A DNA stretch of 64,000 bases from Arthrobacter sp. MA-N2 (lineage in GTDB: Bacteria; Actinomycetota; Actinomycetes; Actinomycetales; Micrococcaceae): NCBI RefSeq assembly GCF_000517125.1, contig NZ_KI912156.1, positions 126,290 to 190,289 of the forward strand, read 5' to 3'. Positions 44,127 to 52,692 of the stretch are shown piece after piece. Positions within the stretch are counted from its first letter, which is position 1, and each line of letters begins with the position of its first letter. The position numbers and the translations under genes were made by a program. The notes beneath the pieces are model-generated. The model had not been told where the DNA came from. It did no database searches and saw only the letters and a list, made by a program, of their open reading frames with translations.

Positions 44127-44884
44127 GGGCGGGTGAGCTGCGGATACTTCGGGCTGAGCCCGTCGCCGGACGACTTTCCCGTAACCCGGCGGATGACCCA
44201 GGGGGCGGCATGTTCGCGGGCCCAGCGCGCGTTGGCCTTCAAGGCTTCCACCCGGGCAAGCTGGGGTTGCGGCACGGGCGGCGGCGCGTCGAGGGAACCT
44301 TCGTGCTCGAGGACGGCCAGGACCCGGTTGGCCATGTTGATATGACCAGCAGTGGACATGTGCATACGGTCCTGGCCCCACATGTGCCAGTCGTGGTATT
44401 CGCTGAATCGCCAATAGTCCACCAGGAGCGCGCCGTGGTTTTCGGCGATTTCCCGCACCAACTCGTTATAGATGGCGGTGCGTCCGCGCATGGTGCCGAA
44501 CACCTTGGAACTGCGGGCATCGAAACCCGTGAAAAGGAGCAACGTAGCGCCCGTGGCGCTGAGCTTCTCGATGCCGGCTGCGTAGTCTTCCATGAGCCTG
44601 TCGATGTCGACTTTGGGTCGGAAGATGTCGTTCGCGCCCGCATAAAGGGTCACCAGCGTCGGTTGGAGTGCGACGGCGGCATCCACCTGCTCTGCCATGA
44701 CTTGCCGGAGCTTCTTGCCGCGGATGGCCAGATTGGCGTAGCCGAAATTGTCATTGCTTCGGGCCAGCTGATGGGCAACGAGGTCCGCCCATCCCCTGAC
44801 TCCGTTAGGGCGCGAGGGGTCGGCGTCCCCCAGTCCTTCGGTAAACGAGTCTCCCAATGCCACATACCGGGCAGAAAAATCCAT
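44123..44884 (-). CDS. SGNH/GDSL-family hydrolase (first of three)
   Basis: The product is 253 aa. The nucleophile block VALGDSFTEGLGD is at residues 8-20, the Gly block at NLAIRGKKL, the Asn block at TLYAGANDIF, and the catalytic Asp-His in DRMHMSTAGH near 172-181. There is no signal peptide. It is an esterase or lipase-type hydrolase of unknown substrate. Two paralogues are at 46662 and 47471. It converges with apbE with a 4-bp overlap. Confidence 0.9.
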   Translation of the reverse strand: MDFSARYVALGDSFTEGLGDADPSRPNGVRGWADLVAHQLARSNDNFGYANLAIRGKKLRQVMAEQVDAAVALQPTLVTLYAGANDIFRPKVDIDRLMEDYAAGIEKLSATGATLLLFTGFDARSSKVFGTMRGRTAIYNELVREIAENHGALLVDYWRFSEYHDWHMWGQDRMHMSTAGHINMANRVLAVLEHEGSLDAPPPVPQPQLARVEALKANARWAREHAAPWVIRRVTGKSSGDGLSPKYPQLTRP

Positions 44885-44943
44885 GGCGCCAGTCTTTCAT
44901 CACTGGGGTGCAGGCGTCACGCCCGCACCCCAGTGTTCGCGAC

Positions 44944-45423
44944 TCAGTGTTCGCGCAGGATCCAGTGGTCGTCGTCCAAGCGCGCCACGATCTTCTCGCC
45001 GATCCGCGCGAGGTCCGCAACGTCGTCGTCGGTCATGGCATCCAACATCAAGGTGCGGACGGCATCCACGTGCCCCGGAGCGAGGGACACGATGGTGTCC
45101 AAGCCGGCGTCGGTCAGGTGCGCAACGGTGACGCGGGCATCGCCTGGGTGCGCCTCTCGCTCAACCCAGCCGCGCCTCTGCAGCTTGGTGACAACGTGCG
45201 ACAACCTCGACAAGGAAGCGCTCGTGCGGGCGGCAAGCTCACTCATCGGCAGGAAACGACCATCCGCTTCGGACAGCATGGCGAGCACGTTGTAGTCGAA
45301 CAGGGACAGTTTCCCGGCCGCTTGCAACTGGGTGTCGAGGGCGGCGGGTAGGAGGGTGTTGATGCTCAAGAGGGCCAGCCAGGCACGGCGTTCGTCGGCA
45401 TTGAGCCAGCGCGGTTCGGTCAT
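44944..45423 (-). CDS. MarR-family transcriptional regulator
   Basis: The product is 159 aa. The winged helix-turn-helix is at about residues 36-100 (KLSLFDYNVLAMLSEADGR, then LAARTSASLSRLSHVVTKLQ, then RRGWVEREAHPGDARVTV). It is divergent from the oxidoreductase gene at 45554, and the spacer carries two related palindromes. It most likely represses both itself and that gene, and by sequence of the operator also the shorter paralogue at 13081. Confidence 0.92.
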   Translation of the reverse strand: MTEPRWLNADERRAWLALLSINTLLPAALDTQLQAAGKLSLFDYNVLAMLSEADGRFLPMSELAARTSASLSRLSHVVTKLQRRGWVEREAHPGDARVTVAHLTDAGLDTIVSLAPGHVDAVRTLMLDAMTDDDVADLARIGEKIVARLDDDHWILREH

Positions 45424-45443
45424 GGATTCATCTTAGAAGGAAA

Positions 45444-45501
45444 TTAGTACTTGACAGTTCAACTTAGGGTCATTATTGTTTTAGTTGAAGCTTCAAGTAA
45501 A
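45444..45501 (+). promoter_or_regulatory. Promoter and two MarR-type operators
   Basis: A strong promoter TTGACA (45451) / TATTGT (45474-45479) with 17-bp spacing faces the oxidoreductase gene. One imperfect palindrome, AGTACTTGACAGTTCAACTT, covers the -35. A second, TTTAGTTGAAGCTTCAAGTA + AA (45480-45501), lies right after the -10. Both share the TTGAA/TTCAA core found upstream of the gene at 13605. Confidence 0.7.
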
Positions 45502-45553
45502 TACATGCGGAGCAATCCGCGGAACAAAGAGCACCCGAGCAAAGGAAACAACA

Positions 45554-46186
45554 ATGGCTGACATCACCATCATCGGTACCGGCAACATGGCCTCCGGCAT
45601 TGCGGCCCGCGCCGCTACCGCTGGCAAGAGCGTTCAGATCCTTAGCCGCAACGCCGACTCCGCTGCTGCACTTGCGGACAAGGTCAACGGGACCTCCGGA
45701 ACCACCGGATCCCCCGTCGAAGGCAGCATCGTGGTGCTCGCAACTCCATTCGATGCCTCCAAGGAAGTGCTTTCTTCCTATGGCTCCGCGCTCAACGGCA
45801 AGACGATCGTGGACATCTCCAACCCCGTGAACTTCGAGACCTTCGATTCGCTCACCGTCCCCGCCGGAACCTCGGCAGCTGAAGAACTCCAGGCCCTGGT
45901 CCCCGGCGCCTCGGTAGTGAAGGCATTCAACACCGTCTTCGCAGCCACTCTCGCCGACGGTGAGGTAGCCGGACAGACCCTGGACGTACTGGTGGCGGGC
46001 GACGATGCCGAGGCGACTGCCGCCGTCGTCGACTTCGTCAAGGGTGCCGGGCTGCGCCCCGTGAACGTCGGGCCGCTGCGCCGCTCACGTGAACTCGAAG
46101 CGTTCCAGCTGCTCGTCATGACCCTGCAGATCAGCGAAGCCCACCCCGACTACAACTGGAACTCAGCCGTCAAACTCCTGCCGTAA
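45554..46186 (+). CDS. NADP oxidoreductase (F420-dependent NADP reductase type)
   Basis: The product is 210 aa from ATG 45554, with AAAGGA 7 bp upstream. The Rossmann motif GTGNMASG is at residues 8-15. The conserved SNPVNFETFDS and VVKAFNTVFAATLADGEVAG segments mark the NADP-oxidoreductase coenzyme-F420-dependent family. The terminal part (RELEAFQLLVMTLQ) also matches the shorter paralogue at 13081. The cofactor partner (F420 or other) is not proven. It is controlled by the divergent MarR regulator. Confidence 0.9.
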   Translation: MADITIIGTGNMASGIAARAATAGKSVQILSRNADSAAALADKVNGTSGTTGSPVEGSIVVLATPFDASKEVLSSYGSALNGKTIVDISNPVNFETFDSLTVPAGTSAAEELQALVPGASVVKAFNTVFAATLADGEVAGQTLDVLVAGDDAEATAAVVDFVKGAGLRPVNVGPLRRSRELEAFQLLVMTLQISEAHPDYNWNSAVKLLP

Positions 46187-46245
46187 AGCATTGCGGTTAC
46201 GGAGGGTGGCCCTTTTGGCCGCCCTCCGGGCTGTAGGCTGGCGGC

Positions 46246-46530
46246 ATGTTCGTCGTTTCGCTGACATACAAAGTTCCCGAGGAGATCGTCGATTTCCACC
46301 GCCCCGCGCATATGGATTGGGTCAAGGACGCGTTCGACGCCGGCACTTTCCTTGCGTCCGGACGTCGCGTTCCGGCCATCGGAGGGGTGCTTTTGTCCAA
46401 CGTTGACCGTGCAACCCTGGATGCTTCCCTGGCAACGGATCCGTTCTTCGTCAACGGGGTGGCAGACTTCGAGATCATCGAATTCACAGTGACCACGGCG
46501 TCCAAAGGGTACGAAAACCTGCTGGACTGA
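46246..46530 (+). CDS. YciI-like protein
   Basis: The product is 94 aa, the full length of a YciI-domain protein. Typical features are the His-containing loop FHRPAHMDWVKDAFDAGTFL at residues 18-37 and ASGRRVPAIGGVLL, with an Asp/His pair (FHRPAHMDW). The fold is ferredoxin-like and its enzymatic role is not settled. It has its own short upstream region (60 bp after the oxidoreductase gene) and is followed by a palindromic repeat. Confidence 0.88.
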   Translation: MFVVSLTYKVPEEIVDFHRPAHMDWVKDAFDAGTFLASGRRVPAIGGVLLSNVDRATLDASLATDPFFVNGVADFEIIEFTVTTASKGYENLLD

Positions 46531-46547
46531 CCGGTTGCGCGTCCGGG

Positions 46548-46649
46548 GCGTCACGCAGAGCATACTTTTAGCCCCTCGCCTGGGCGAGAACCCCGGAAAT
46601 TCGCGGCTTCGATGCCCGCCCGCCGCCAAAAAGTTGTTAGGCGTGACGC
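46548..46649. repeat. Palindromic repeat, family 3, copy D (102 bp)
   Basis: The left arm is GCGTCACGCAGAGCATACTT and the right arm is AAGTTGTTAGGCGTGACGC, with inner TTTTAG...CAAAAA pairing. It lies 18 bp after the YciI-like gene and 13 bp before the converging SGNH gene. Confidence 0.8.
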
Positions 46650-46661
46650 TGGCTCAGGTTC

Positions 46662-47474
46662 TCAAAGCCGGGCCGGTTCACGGGACGTGCCCAAGCGCTC
46701 CGGCAATACAACCGGCATAAGGTCCGGCCAGCGGGCGCTCAAGTGGTCTCCGCTCGAAACTCCCCTGAGACGACGCGAAAGCCACGGCGCCACATCGCGA
46801 CTGAACCACGCGGCGTCGTCGGCCAGAATCTCCGCACGGCTCCGTGGCGGCAAAGGCCCCAGCACAGGGGAACCCAACGAGTGCGCGGCGCCCAACACTT
46901 CCAAGACCCTCTTCGCCATATATTCGTGCCCGACGCCGGACATGTGCAGCCGGTCCGGCGCCCACATGCGGCGGTCCTGGTACTTTTCGAAGCACCAGTG
47001 GTCCACCAGAAGCGTTCGGTACGCCGCAGAAATCCGCCGGATGTGCTTGTTGAAAACGGCTGTGCGTAGCTTGAGGGGTTCCAACACTGGCGAGAGCGGA
47101 ACGTTGTACTCGGTGAACAGCAGGATCTGGGCACCTCTTTGCGCAATCCGGGCAACGGCCTCCTCGAATCCGGCAACCAAGGTGCGCATGTCCAGCCGTG
47201 CGCCGAGGAGATCGTTGCCGCCGGCGTGGAAACTGACAAGCGTGGGAGCCATCGCGAGCGCGGGCACAAGCTGTTCAGCCACGATCTGCTTGAGCCGACG
47301 GCCCCGGAGGGCCAAGTTGGCGTAGCGGGTGTGTCCCTCATGCCGGGCCAGTTCCTCGGCGACACGATCTGCCCAACCGCGGCAATCGTTGGGAAGGCGA
47401 AGGTCCCGGTCACCGACGCCTTCCGTAAAGGAATCCCCGACGGCGACGAATCGCAGCGGCGTGTGCGTGGTCAT
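46662..47474 (-). CDS. SGNH/GDSL-family hydrolase (second of three)
   Basis: The product is 270 aa. The nucleophile block VAVGDSFTEGVGD is at residues 10-22; the Asn block is SFHAGGNDLL; the catalytic Asp-His lie in DRLHMSGVGHEYM near 180-192. Its start overlaps the stop of the next SGNH gene by 4 bp, so the two are co-transcribed and translationally coupled. The C-terminal SRRLRGVSSGDHLS resembles the tails of both paralogues. Confidence 0.9.
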   Translation of the reverse strand: MTTHTPLRFVAVGDSFTEGVGDRDLRLPNDCRGWADRVAEELARHEGHTRYANLALRGRRLKQIVAEQLVPALAMAPTLVSFHAGGNDLLGARLDMRTLVAGFEEAVARIAQRGAQILLFTEYNVPLSPVLEPLKLRTAVFNKHIRRISAAYRTLLVDHWCFEKYQDRRMWAPDRLHMSGVGHEYMAKRVLEVLGAAHSLGSPVLGPLPPRSRAEILADDAAWFSRDVAPWLSRRLRGVSSGDHLSARWPDLMPVVLPERLGTSREPARL

Positions 47475-48379
47475 GGTTGTGTCCCCCCGTTGGTTCTAGC
47501 GTTGCTTTCGGCCGAGTTGGCGTCGCCGGATGCGGTCGAACCAGCCGCGGCGGCTTGGCGCTCCGCGAGCTTACGCAAACCGGCCTTCCGCGGAACCTTC
47601 ACTGGCTCCGGCCAGCGTGGGCGCAACGTGTCCCCCAGCGTGACGCCGCGGAGCTTCCGGCCGAACAGCGGCAGGACCCAATCGCTCACCCAGCGCCGCT
47701 GGCGACGTTCCCAATCACGCAGTTTGAGCCGTTGCGGCGGTTCCCAATCCTTCGGCGAGAACTTGTGCGGTACGCCGAGGTGGTCCAAGACCTGCGCCGC
47801 CATGTATTTGTGTCCGGCTTTGGACATATGGAGACGGTCAGAGGCCCACATCCGTCGGTCGTGGTAGGCGTCAAGGCACCAATAATCCACCAGCACGGCC
47901 CCGTACTTTGCGGCCAGTTCGCGGACGCGCTCGTTGTAGAGCGTGTTGCGCTTCTTGAAGGGTTCCAGCACGGCCGACACCTTGACGTCGTACCCGGTGA
48001 ACAAGACCAACGTGGCTCCCGTGGCCGCAAGACGTGCCACGAGTCTTTCGTATTCGGCCATGAGTTGGTCCATGTCCGTACCGAAGTCCAGGATGTCGTT
48101 GCCGCCGGCATAAAGCGTGATGAGCGTGGGATCCATCGCAACGGCCCGGTCCATCTGCTCCTCAACGACATGACGGAGACGCTTGCTTCGGACAGCAAGA
48201 TTGGCATATTCCCAGCCAGGTTCGGCCTTGGCCAGTTTCTCCGCGACGCGGTCGGCCCAGCCCCGGACGCCGTTCGGCAACATCTCGTTCCGGTCCCCCA
48301 CACCTTCAGTGAAGGAATCGCCCAAGGCAACAAACCGCCGTCGTCCGTTCTGGTCAGCATGCCGCACGTTCCCAGCCAC
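47471..48379 (-). CDS. SGNH/GDSL-family hydrolase (third of three)
   Basis: The product is 302 aa. The nucleophile block VALGDSFTEGVGD is at residues 17-29; the Asn block is TLYAGGNDIL; the catalytic Asp-His lie in DRLHMSKAGHKYM near 187-199. The C-terminus has an extra basic and Ala-rich tail not found in the other two. It leads a two-gene operon with the previous gene. No signal peptide is seen. Confidence 0.9.
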   Translation of the reverse strand: MAGNVRHADQNGRRRFVALGDSFTEGVGDRNEMLPNGVRGWADRVAEKLAKAEPGWEYANLAVRSKRLRHVVEEQMDRAVAMDPTLITLYAGGNDILDFGTDMDQLMAEYERLVARLAATGATLVLFTGYDVKVSAVLEPFKKRNTLYNERVRELAAKYGAVLVDYWCLDAYHDRRMWASDRLHMSKAGHKYMAAQVLDHLGVPHKFSPKDWEPPQRLKLRDWERRQRRWVSDWVLPLFGRKLRGVTLGDTLRPRWPEPVKVPRKAGLRKLAERQAAAAGSTASGDANSAESNARTNGGTQP

Positions 48380-48431
48380 GACGCCAGCGTAGCCCCGCCC
48401 GGTTGCCCGCGGGCAAAGCCCAGGTTAATTC

Positions 48432-48523
48432 GACGCTCACTCACGTATGCCGCCGTTTCGCGAGATGCTCACTCACTAGAGGTGAGCGAGCGCCGCGGGT
48501 TTTGCCGCCATACGTGAGCGCGT
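48432..48523. repeat. Palindromic repeat, family 2, copy A (about 92 bp)
   Basis: The outer arms are GACGCTCACTCACGTATG and CATACGTGAGCGCGTC; the central hairpin is GCTCACTCACTAGAGGTGAG + CGAGC. Two more copies are at 53869 and 54793, and the CGCTCACGTATG core also appears in the 32-bp array near 33.6 kb. Confidence 0.8.
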
Positions 48524-48536
48524 CGGGGAAGGCTGG

Positions 48537-49622
48537 CTAGAGTTCGGCTTTCCCCTTGCGCCAGTACCCCATGAACGCCACTTGCTTACGGTCGATCCCC
48601 ACGTCCCGGACGAGGTACCGCCGGAGCTCCTTGACCACCCCGGCCTCGCCCGCGATCCAGGCGTAGAACGGCAACGCACCGGCGGGAAGGCCCGGATTCC
48701 GGCTCGCTTGGATGGCGGCTGTGTCCATGCGCAGCGGGGTATCCCACAGGATGTCTTGGTCGATGTTGACGTCTTCCGGTTCGGGACCGGCGGGCCCGTC
48801 GAGCGAGATGATGCCTACCCAGCCGGGGACGGGAACAGCTCCCCGGACGGCTTCCCGCAGCAGCTCGCCACGAGGCCTGGAGCTGCCGGCGAGCGCGCCG
48901 CGCGCGAGCCAGGTGATTTCGACGTCGGCGTCTGTGGCGAGGTCTTGGAAATCGGCCGCCTCAGGCACTTCGAGGAAGGCATGCCCGTTTACGTCTTCCG
49001 GCAATGATTCCAGGATGGCGCTGATGGCCGGCACGGCAGTCTCGTCTCCGGCAAGGAGAACGCGCCGTGCCAAGCCGGGACGCCATTCGATACCGGAGTA
49101 TGTTTCCGCTGTGATGCAGTGTGCCGCCCGATTGTTGGGGCCGATGATGGTGATGGCATCCCCCGGTTTCGCTGCGCGCGCCCAGTAGGCCGCCGGCCCG
49201 CACGTCTGGCGAGGCCCGCACGTCTGGCGAAGGGCGCCGTCGTCGTCGAAGTGCATCACGAAGTCGACGTCGATCTCCGGGTAGACTGCGTCGAGCCTCT
49301 CGTTCCGCACAGTGTAGGTGCGCATCGAACCACGCACCGCGGGATCCATGTCTAGCCACTCCTTGTACCAGCCGGCATCGCTCGTGTTGAAGGCGGGGAG
49401 CGGCAGCGGGTGGCCGACGGCGTCGAGCGAGGGAATCATGAGCTTGATCCGCAGGTCAAGGGAGTCCCCGGAAACACCGAAACCGCGAAGGCAGTATCCG
49501 CCGAAAGTGATGCGGCGAAAATTGGGGCCGATATCCTCCACAGCCGTGACTGTGACGTCGAAGGCCAGGGTCATCGGCTCCGTGGCTGTATTCCGCACAG
49601 CGGTTCCTGTGTCTGCGCTCAT
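48537..49622 (-). CDS. Siderophore-interacting protein (flavin reductase)
   Basis: The product is 361 aa. The FAD-binding SIP domain (RNERLDAVYPEIDVDFVMHF; YWARAAKPGDAITIIGP) is followed by a C-terminal NAD(P)-like half (RRVLLAGDETAVPAISAILE; YAWIAGEAGVVKELRRYLV). It reduces ferric siderophores in the cytoplasm to release iron. The 6-residue repeat RQTCGP-RQTCGP near residues 133-144 is a recent in-frame duplication: an 18-bp unit (CGCACGTCTGGCGAGGCC) is repeated at 49199-49235. It is the last gene of the siderophore operon, overlapping the ATPase gene by 4 bp. Confidence 0.92.
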   Translation of the reverse strand: MSADTGTAVRNTATEPMTLAFDVTVTAVEDIGPNFRRITFGGYCLRGFGVSGDSLDLRIKLMIPSLDAVGHPLPLPAFNTSDAGWYKEWLDMDPAVRGSMRTYTVRNERLDAVYPEIDVDFVMHFDDDGALRQTCGPRQTCGPAAYWARAAKPGDAITIIGPNNRAAHCITAETYSGIEWRPGLARRVLLAGDETAVPAISAILESLPEDVNGHAFLEVPEAADFQDLATDADVEITWLARGALAGSSRPRGELLREAVRGAVPVPGWVGIISLDGPAGPEPEDVNIDQDILWDTPLRMDTAAIQASRNPGLPAGALPFYAWIAGEAGVVKELRRYLVRDVGIDRKQVAFMGYWRKGKAEL

Positions 49623-50458
49623 GAGGCGAACTCCAATTCGAGAGGGGTTGTGGGTGTGGCTGTATGGTGGCGGCCAATCGGGAGGATGAGCGGGGTTCCG
49701 GACAGCGGATCGGGAACCACCCGGGATTCCAGTCCGAAAACGTTGCGAACCAGGTCTTCGGTGAGCACATCAGCAGCGGACCCCTCGGCAACGATCTCAC
49801 CTGCCTTCATGGCGATGACGTGGTTCGCGTATCGCGCCGCCAGATTGAGGTCGTGCAGCACAATGGCCACCGTGGTTCCGCGGTTGCGGTTGAGGTCGGT
49901 TACCAAATCCAGAACCTCTACCTGGTGTGCCAGGTCAAGATAGGTGGTGGGCTCGTCGAGGAGCAGGACCTCCGTTTCCTGCGCAAGGGCCATGGCGATC
50001 CACGCCCGTTGGCGTTGGCCGCCGGACAGTTCGTCGACGTTGCGCTCAGCCAACTCCACCGTCGCAGTGCTTTCGAGCGCGCGTTCGACGGCGAGATCAT
50101 GCACCGACAGGTCGCCCGTCCCCCAGCTACGGAAAAATCCTTGGTGCGGATAACGCCCGCGGCCCACAAGTTCGCGGACAGTGATGCCATCCGGGGCAAG
50201 GGGATGCTGCGGAAGAAGACCCAAGGTGCGGGCGAGTTCGCGGGCCGGACGGGAGTGGATATCCTTTCCGTCCAAGGTGACGACGCCGCCACTGGGCTTC
50301 AGGAGCCTCGACAGCCCCCGGAGCAGCGTGGACTTTCCGCAAGCGTTGGCACCCACGATCATGGTCACCATCCCTTCGGGAATCTCTGTCGAGAGCCCTT
50401 CGACCACCCGTCGCTGCCCGTATTGGAGCGTCAAGCCGCGCGCGCTCAGTTGTGCCAT
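49619..50458 (-). CDS. Siderophore ABC transporter ATPase
   Basis: The product is 279 aa from ATG 50458, just inside the permease 3' end region. The Walker A motif GANACGKST is at residues 36-44, the ABC signature LSGGQRQRAWIAMAL near 142-156, and the Walker B segment VLLLDEPTTYLD. It is of the FepC/FecE type that powers ferric-siderophore uptake. It overlaps the reductase gene by 4 bp. Confidence 0.95.
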   Translation of the reverse strand: MAQLSARGLTLQYGQRRVVEGLSTEIPEGMVTMIVGANACGKSTLLRGLSRLLKPSGGVVTLDGKDIHSRPARELARTLGLLPQHPLAPDGITVRELVGRGRYPHQGFFRSWGTGDLSVHDLAVERALESTATVELAERNVDELSGGQRQRAWIAMALAQETEVLLLDEPTTYLDLAHQVEVLDLVTDLNRNRGTTVAIVLHDLNLAARYANHVIAMKAGEIVAEGSAADVLTEDLVRNVFGLESRVVPDPLSGTPLILPIGRHHTATPTTPLELEFAS

Positions 50459-50459
50459 A

Positions 50460-51590
50460 TCAGGCTTCCTTTCGATGGGACGTGACCAGCAGCCACAACA
50501 GGAATGGAGCACCGAGTGCGCCAGTAATAACGCCGACCGGCAGTACCGTGCCGGCCAGGACAAGGGGCGCCACGTTGTATGCGATGTAGTCGGCCGCCAG
50601 GACAATGAGGGCGCCCGTGAACGCCGACGCCGGAAGGCTGGGCCGTCCGATGATCCGGCGCGCGATCGGACCAGCGAGGAAGGCGACGAAGGCAACCGGC
50701 CCGGCAGCCGCCGTCGCCACTGCTGCGAGTGCGACGGCGGTGATCACCAGCCCGAAACGCGCAGCGTTCACCCGGATTCCCAGTGCGGCCGCAGCGTCGT
50801 CGCCGAGTTCGAGCATGCGCAGTGGTCCGGCGAGGAAGGCCAACGCGGGAATGAGCACCGCGAGCGAGGCGAGAAGGACGCCCACACGCGCCCAATTGGC
50901 CGAATTCAAGGAACCGTTGAGCCAAATGAGGGCTTCGGAAGCTGTCCGGATATCCGCCCGGGTCATGAGGAAATTCACCACAGCCCCCAGTGCGGCGGCG
51001 ATACCAATGCCGGCAAGGATAAGGCGGTTGCCAGCCGCGTTTCCGTGCCGGGTGCCCGAGACGCCCGGACCCCTGTTGTTCGGTCCGCGCGAAATGGCGT
51101 AGATGACCAGCGCGACGCCGATTGCGCCGGCCAGGGCGGCAGCGGACACGGCCGCGCCGGAAGCCCCGAACACCACAATGGCCAGGACTGCCGCGGCACT
51201 CGCGCCGTAACTGATGCCGATGACGTCCGGGCTCGCGAGCGGGTTGCGAAGCATGGTTTGGAAGAGTCCGCCGGAGAGCCCGAACGCCACGCCGATCAGG
51301 ATGGCCAGCACCGCTCGGGGAAGTTTATTTTCCATGACGATGAAGCTTGCGCCGGGGATCTTCTCGCCGCCTGTCAGGTAGGCAGTGAGGATCCTGAAAA
51401 AGTCGGGAACGGTGACCGTGTAGCTGCCCAGGAGCACGGTCACCGCAAAGAGGACCACGACGCAGGCACCCAAGAGCGCGGTCCGGTTCAGTCGCTTCGA
51501 GGTGGCGCGAGTTGGCACGTCATGCCCTCTCAGAGCGTTTTTGGGGGTGTTATCTGCCAGTTGGGACGCATACGTGTTCGGGCTGCTCAC
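50460..51590 (-). CDS. Siderophore ABC permease (FecCD family)
   Basis: The product is 376 aa from GTG 51590, which overlaps the previous stop (GTGA). It has about 9-10 TM segments and the FecCD hallmarks NPLASPDVIGISYGASAAA near residues 119-137 and LGIRVNAARF, which docks the ATPase. The N-terminal ~45 residues are hydrophilic. It forms a heterodimer with the other permease. Confidence 0.93.
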   Translation of the reverse strand: MSSPNTYASQLADNTPKNALRGHDVPTRATSKRLNRTALLGACVVVLFAVTVLLGSYTVTVPDFFRILTAYLTGGEKIPGASFIVMENKLPRAVLAILIGVAFGLSGGLFQTMLRNPLASPDVIGISYGASAAAVLAIVVFGASGAAVSAAALAGAIGVALVIYAISRGPNNRGPGVSGTRHGNAAGNRLILAGIGIAAALGAVVNFLMTRADIRTASEALIWLNGSLNSANWARVGVLLASLAVLIPALAFLAGPLRMLELGDDAAAALGIRVNAARFGLVITAVALAAVATAAAGPVAFVAFLAGPIARRIIGRPSLPASAFTGALIVLAADYIAYNVAPLVLAGTVLPVGVITGALGAPFLLWLLVTSHRKEA

Positions 51591-52678
51591 AAGGAGGCGC
51601 CCTTGCCGCGTCGGACGAGCCACACGAAGACGGGAGCGCCGACGATGGCCGTCATGATGCCCGCCGGGACTTCGCTTGGCAGCAGCACCACCCGGCCAAG
51701 CACGTCGGAAGCCAACAGGAGGGCTGGCGCGAGCACCATGGAGAACGGCAGGATCCAGCGGTAGTCCGGCCCCGTAAAGAAACGCACAGCGTGTGGAACC
51801 ACCAGCCCGACAAAGCCGATGGGACCAGCCAGCGCCGTGGCCGCGCCACACAGGGTCACGATTCCCAGCGAGGTGATGCCCCTCGCCAGCGTCACGTTCC
51901 GCCCGAGTCCCCGGGCAATATCGTCGCCGAGGGCGAGACTGTTGAGGACCCGGCCGCTGCCCAGCACGATCGTCGCTCCAAGCAACAGGAACGGCAATCC
52001 TGCCAGGATTACGGACCAGTCGCTGCCCGCGATTCCTCCGACCTGCCAGAATCGGAAGCGGTCCAGCGTGTCCTGGCTCGACACCAGAAGGACGTTCATG
52101 ACGGAATAGAGTCCCGCACTCAGCGCCGCCCCCCCCAAAGCGAGCTTGACCGGCGTCGCACCCTCGCGACCCATGGACGCAATGAGATAGACGACGACGG
52201 CGGCTGCGGCGGCGCCGCCGAATGCGAACCAGATGTAGCCACTCGCCCCGGAGATACCAAAGAGGTAGATTCCCGTGACCACGGCCAGTGCAGCTCCTGC
52301 GTTGACGCCCATAATGCCGGGGTCTGCCAAGGGGTTGCGGGACACACCCTGCATCGCGGCCCCTGCGAGCCCCAGGGCACCCCCCGCCACCAGCCCGAGC
52401 ACAGTGCGCGGAATGCGGGTGTGGACCACGGCGTGGTTACCGTCGTCGGGGTTGAACTGCGTGAGGGCTTGCCAGACAGTCGCAATGGACATGTCCCTAG
52501 CGCCGATCGCGAGCGAGGCGGCACAGGCAACAGCGAGCACGACGACGGCGACCAACAGCCAGGCGGCACGGTTGCCCGGCATCTTCGCGCGAACTGGCAC
52601 TTGATGCCCGTTCGATGCGCTTTTAGGGTCATGTGCTGCCAACTCGCGCAAGGTTCCGAGCGTCGTACTTTGTGTCAT
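51587..52678 (-). CDS. Siderophore ABC permease (FecCD family)
   Basis: The product is 363 aa from ATG 52678 (MTQSTTLGTLREL); longer frames run into the lipoprotein gene. It has about 9-10 TM segments, NPLADPGIMGVNAGAALAVV near residues 115-134 and LGRNVTLARGITSLGIVTLC, which docks the ATPase, followed by GPIGFVGLVVPHAVR. It follows the binding protein gene after 14 bp. Confidence 0.93.
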   Translation of the reverse strand: MTQSTTLGTLRELAAHDPKSASNGHQVPVRAKMPGNRAAWLLVAVVVLAVACAASLAIGARDMSIATVWQALTQFNPDDGNHAVVHTRIPRTVLGLVAGGALGLAGAAMQGVSRNPLADPGIMGVNAGAALAVVTGIYLFGISGASGYIWFAFGGAAAAAVVVYLIASMGREGATPVKLALGGAALSAGLYSVMNVLLVSSQDTLDRFRFWQVGGIAGSDWSVILAGLPFLLLGATIVLGSGRVLNSLALGDDIARGLGRNVTLARGITSLGIVTLCGAATALAGPIGFVGLVVPHAVRFFTGPDYRWILPFSMVLAPALLLASDVLGRVVLLPSEVPAGIMTAIVGAPVFVWLVRRGKGASL

Positions 52679-52692
52679 CTCTGGCGCTTCGC

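Noticed and set aside
46548..46649. Small genes inside the palindromic repeats (also at 9633, 27761, 28760, 53869, 54793)
   Set aside because: Open frames there change between copies while the palindromic arms are kept, so selection is on the DNA or RNA structure.
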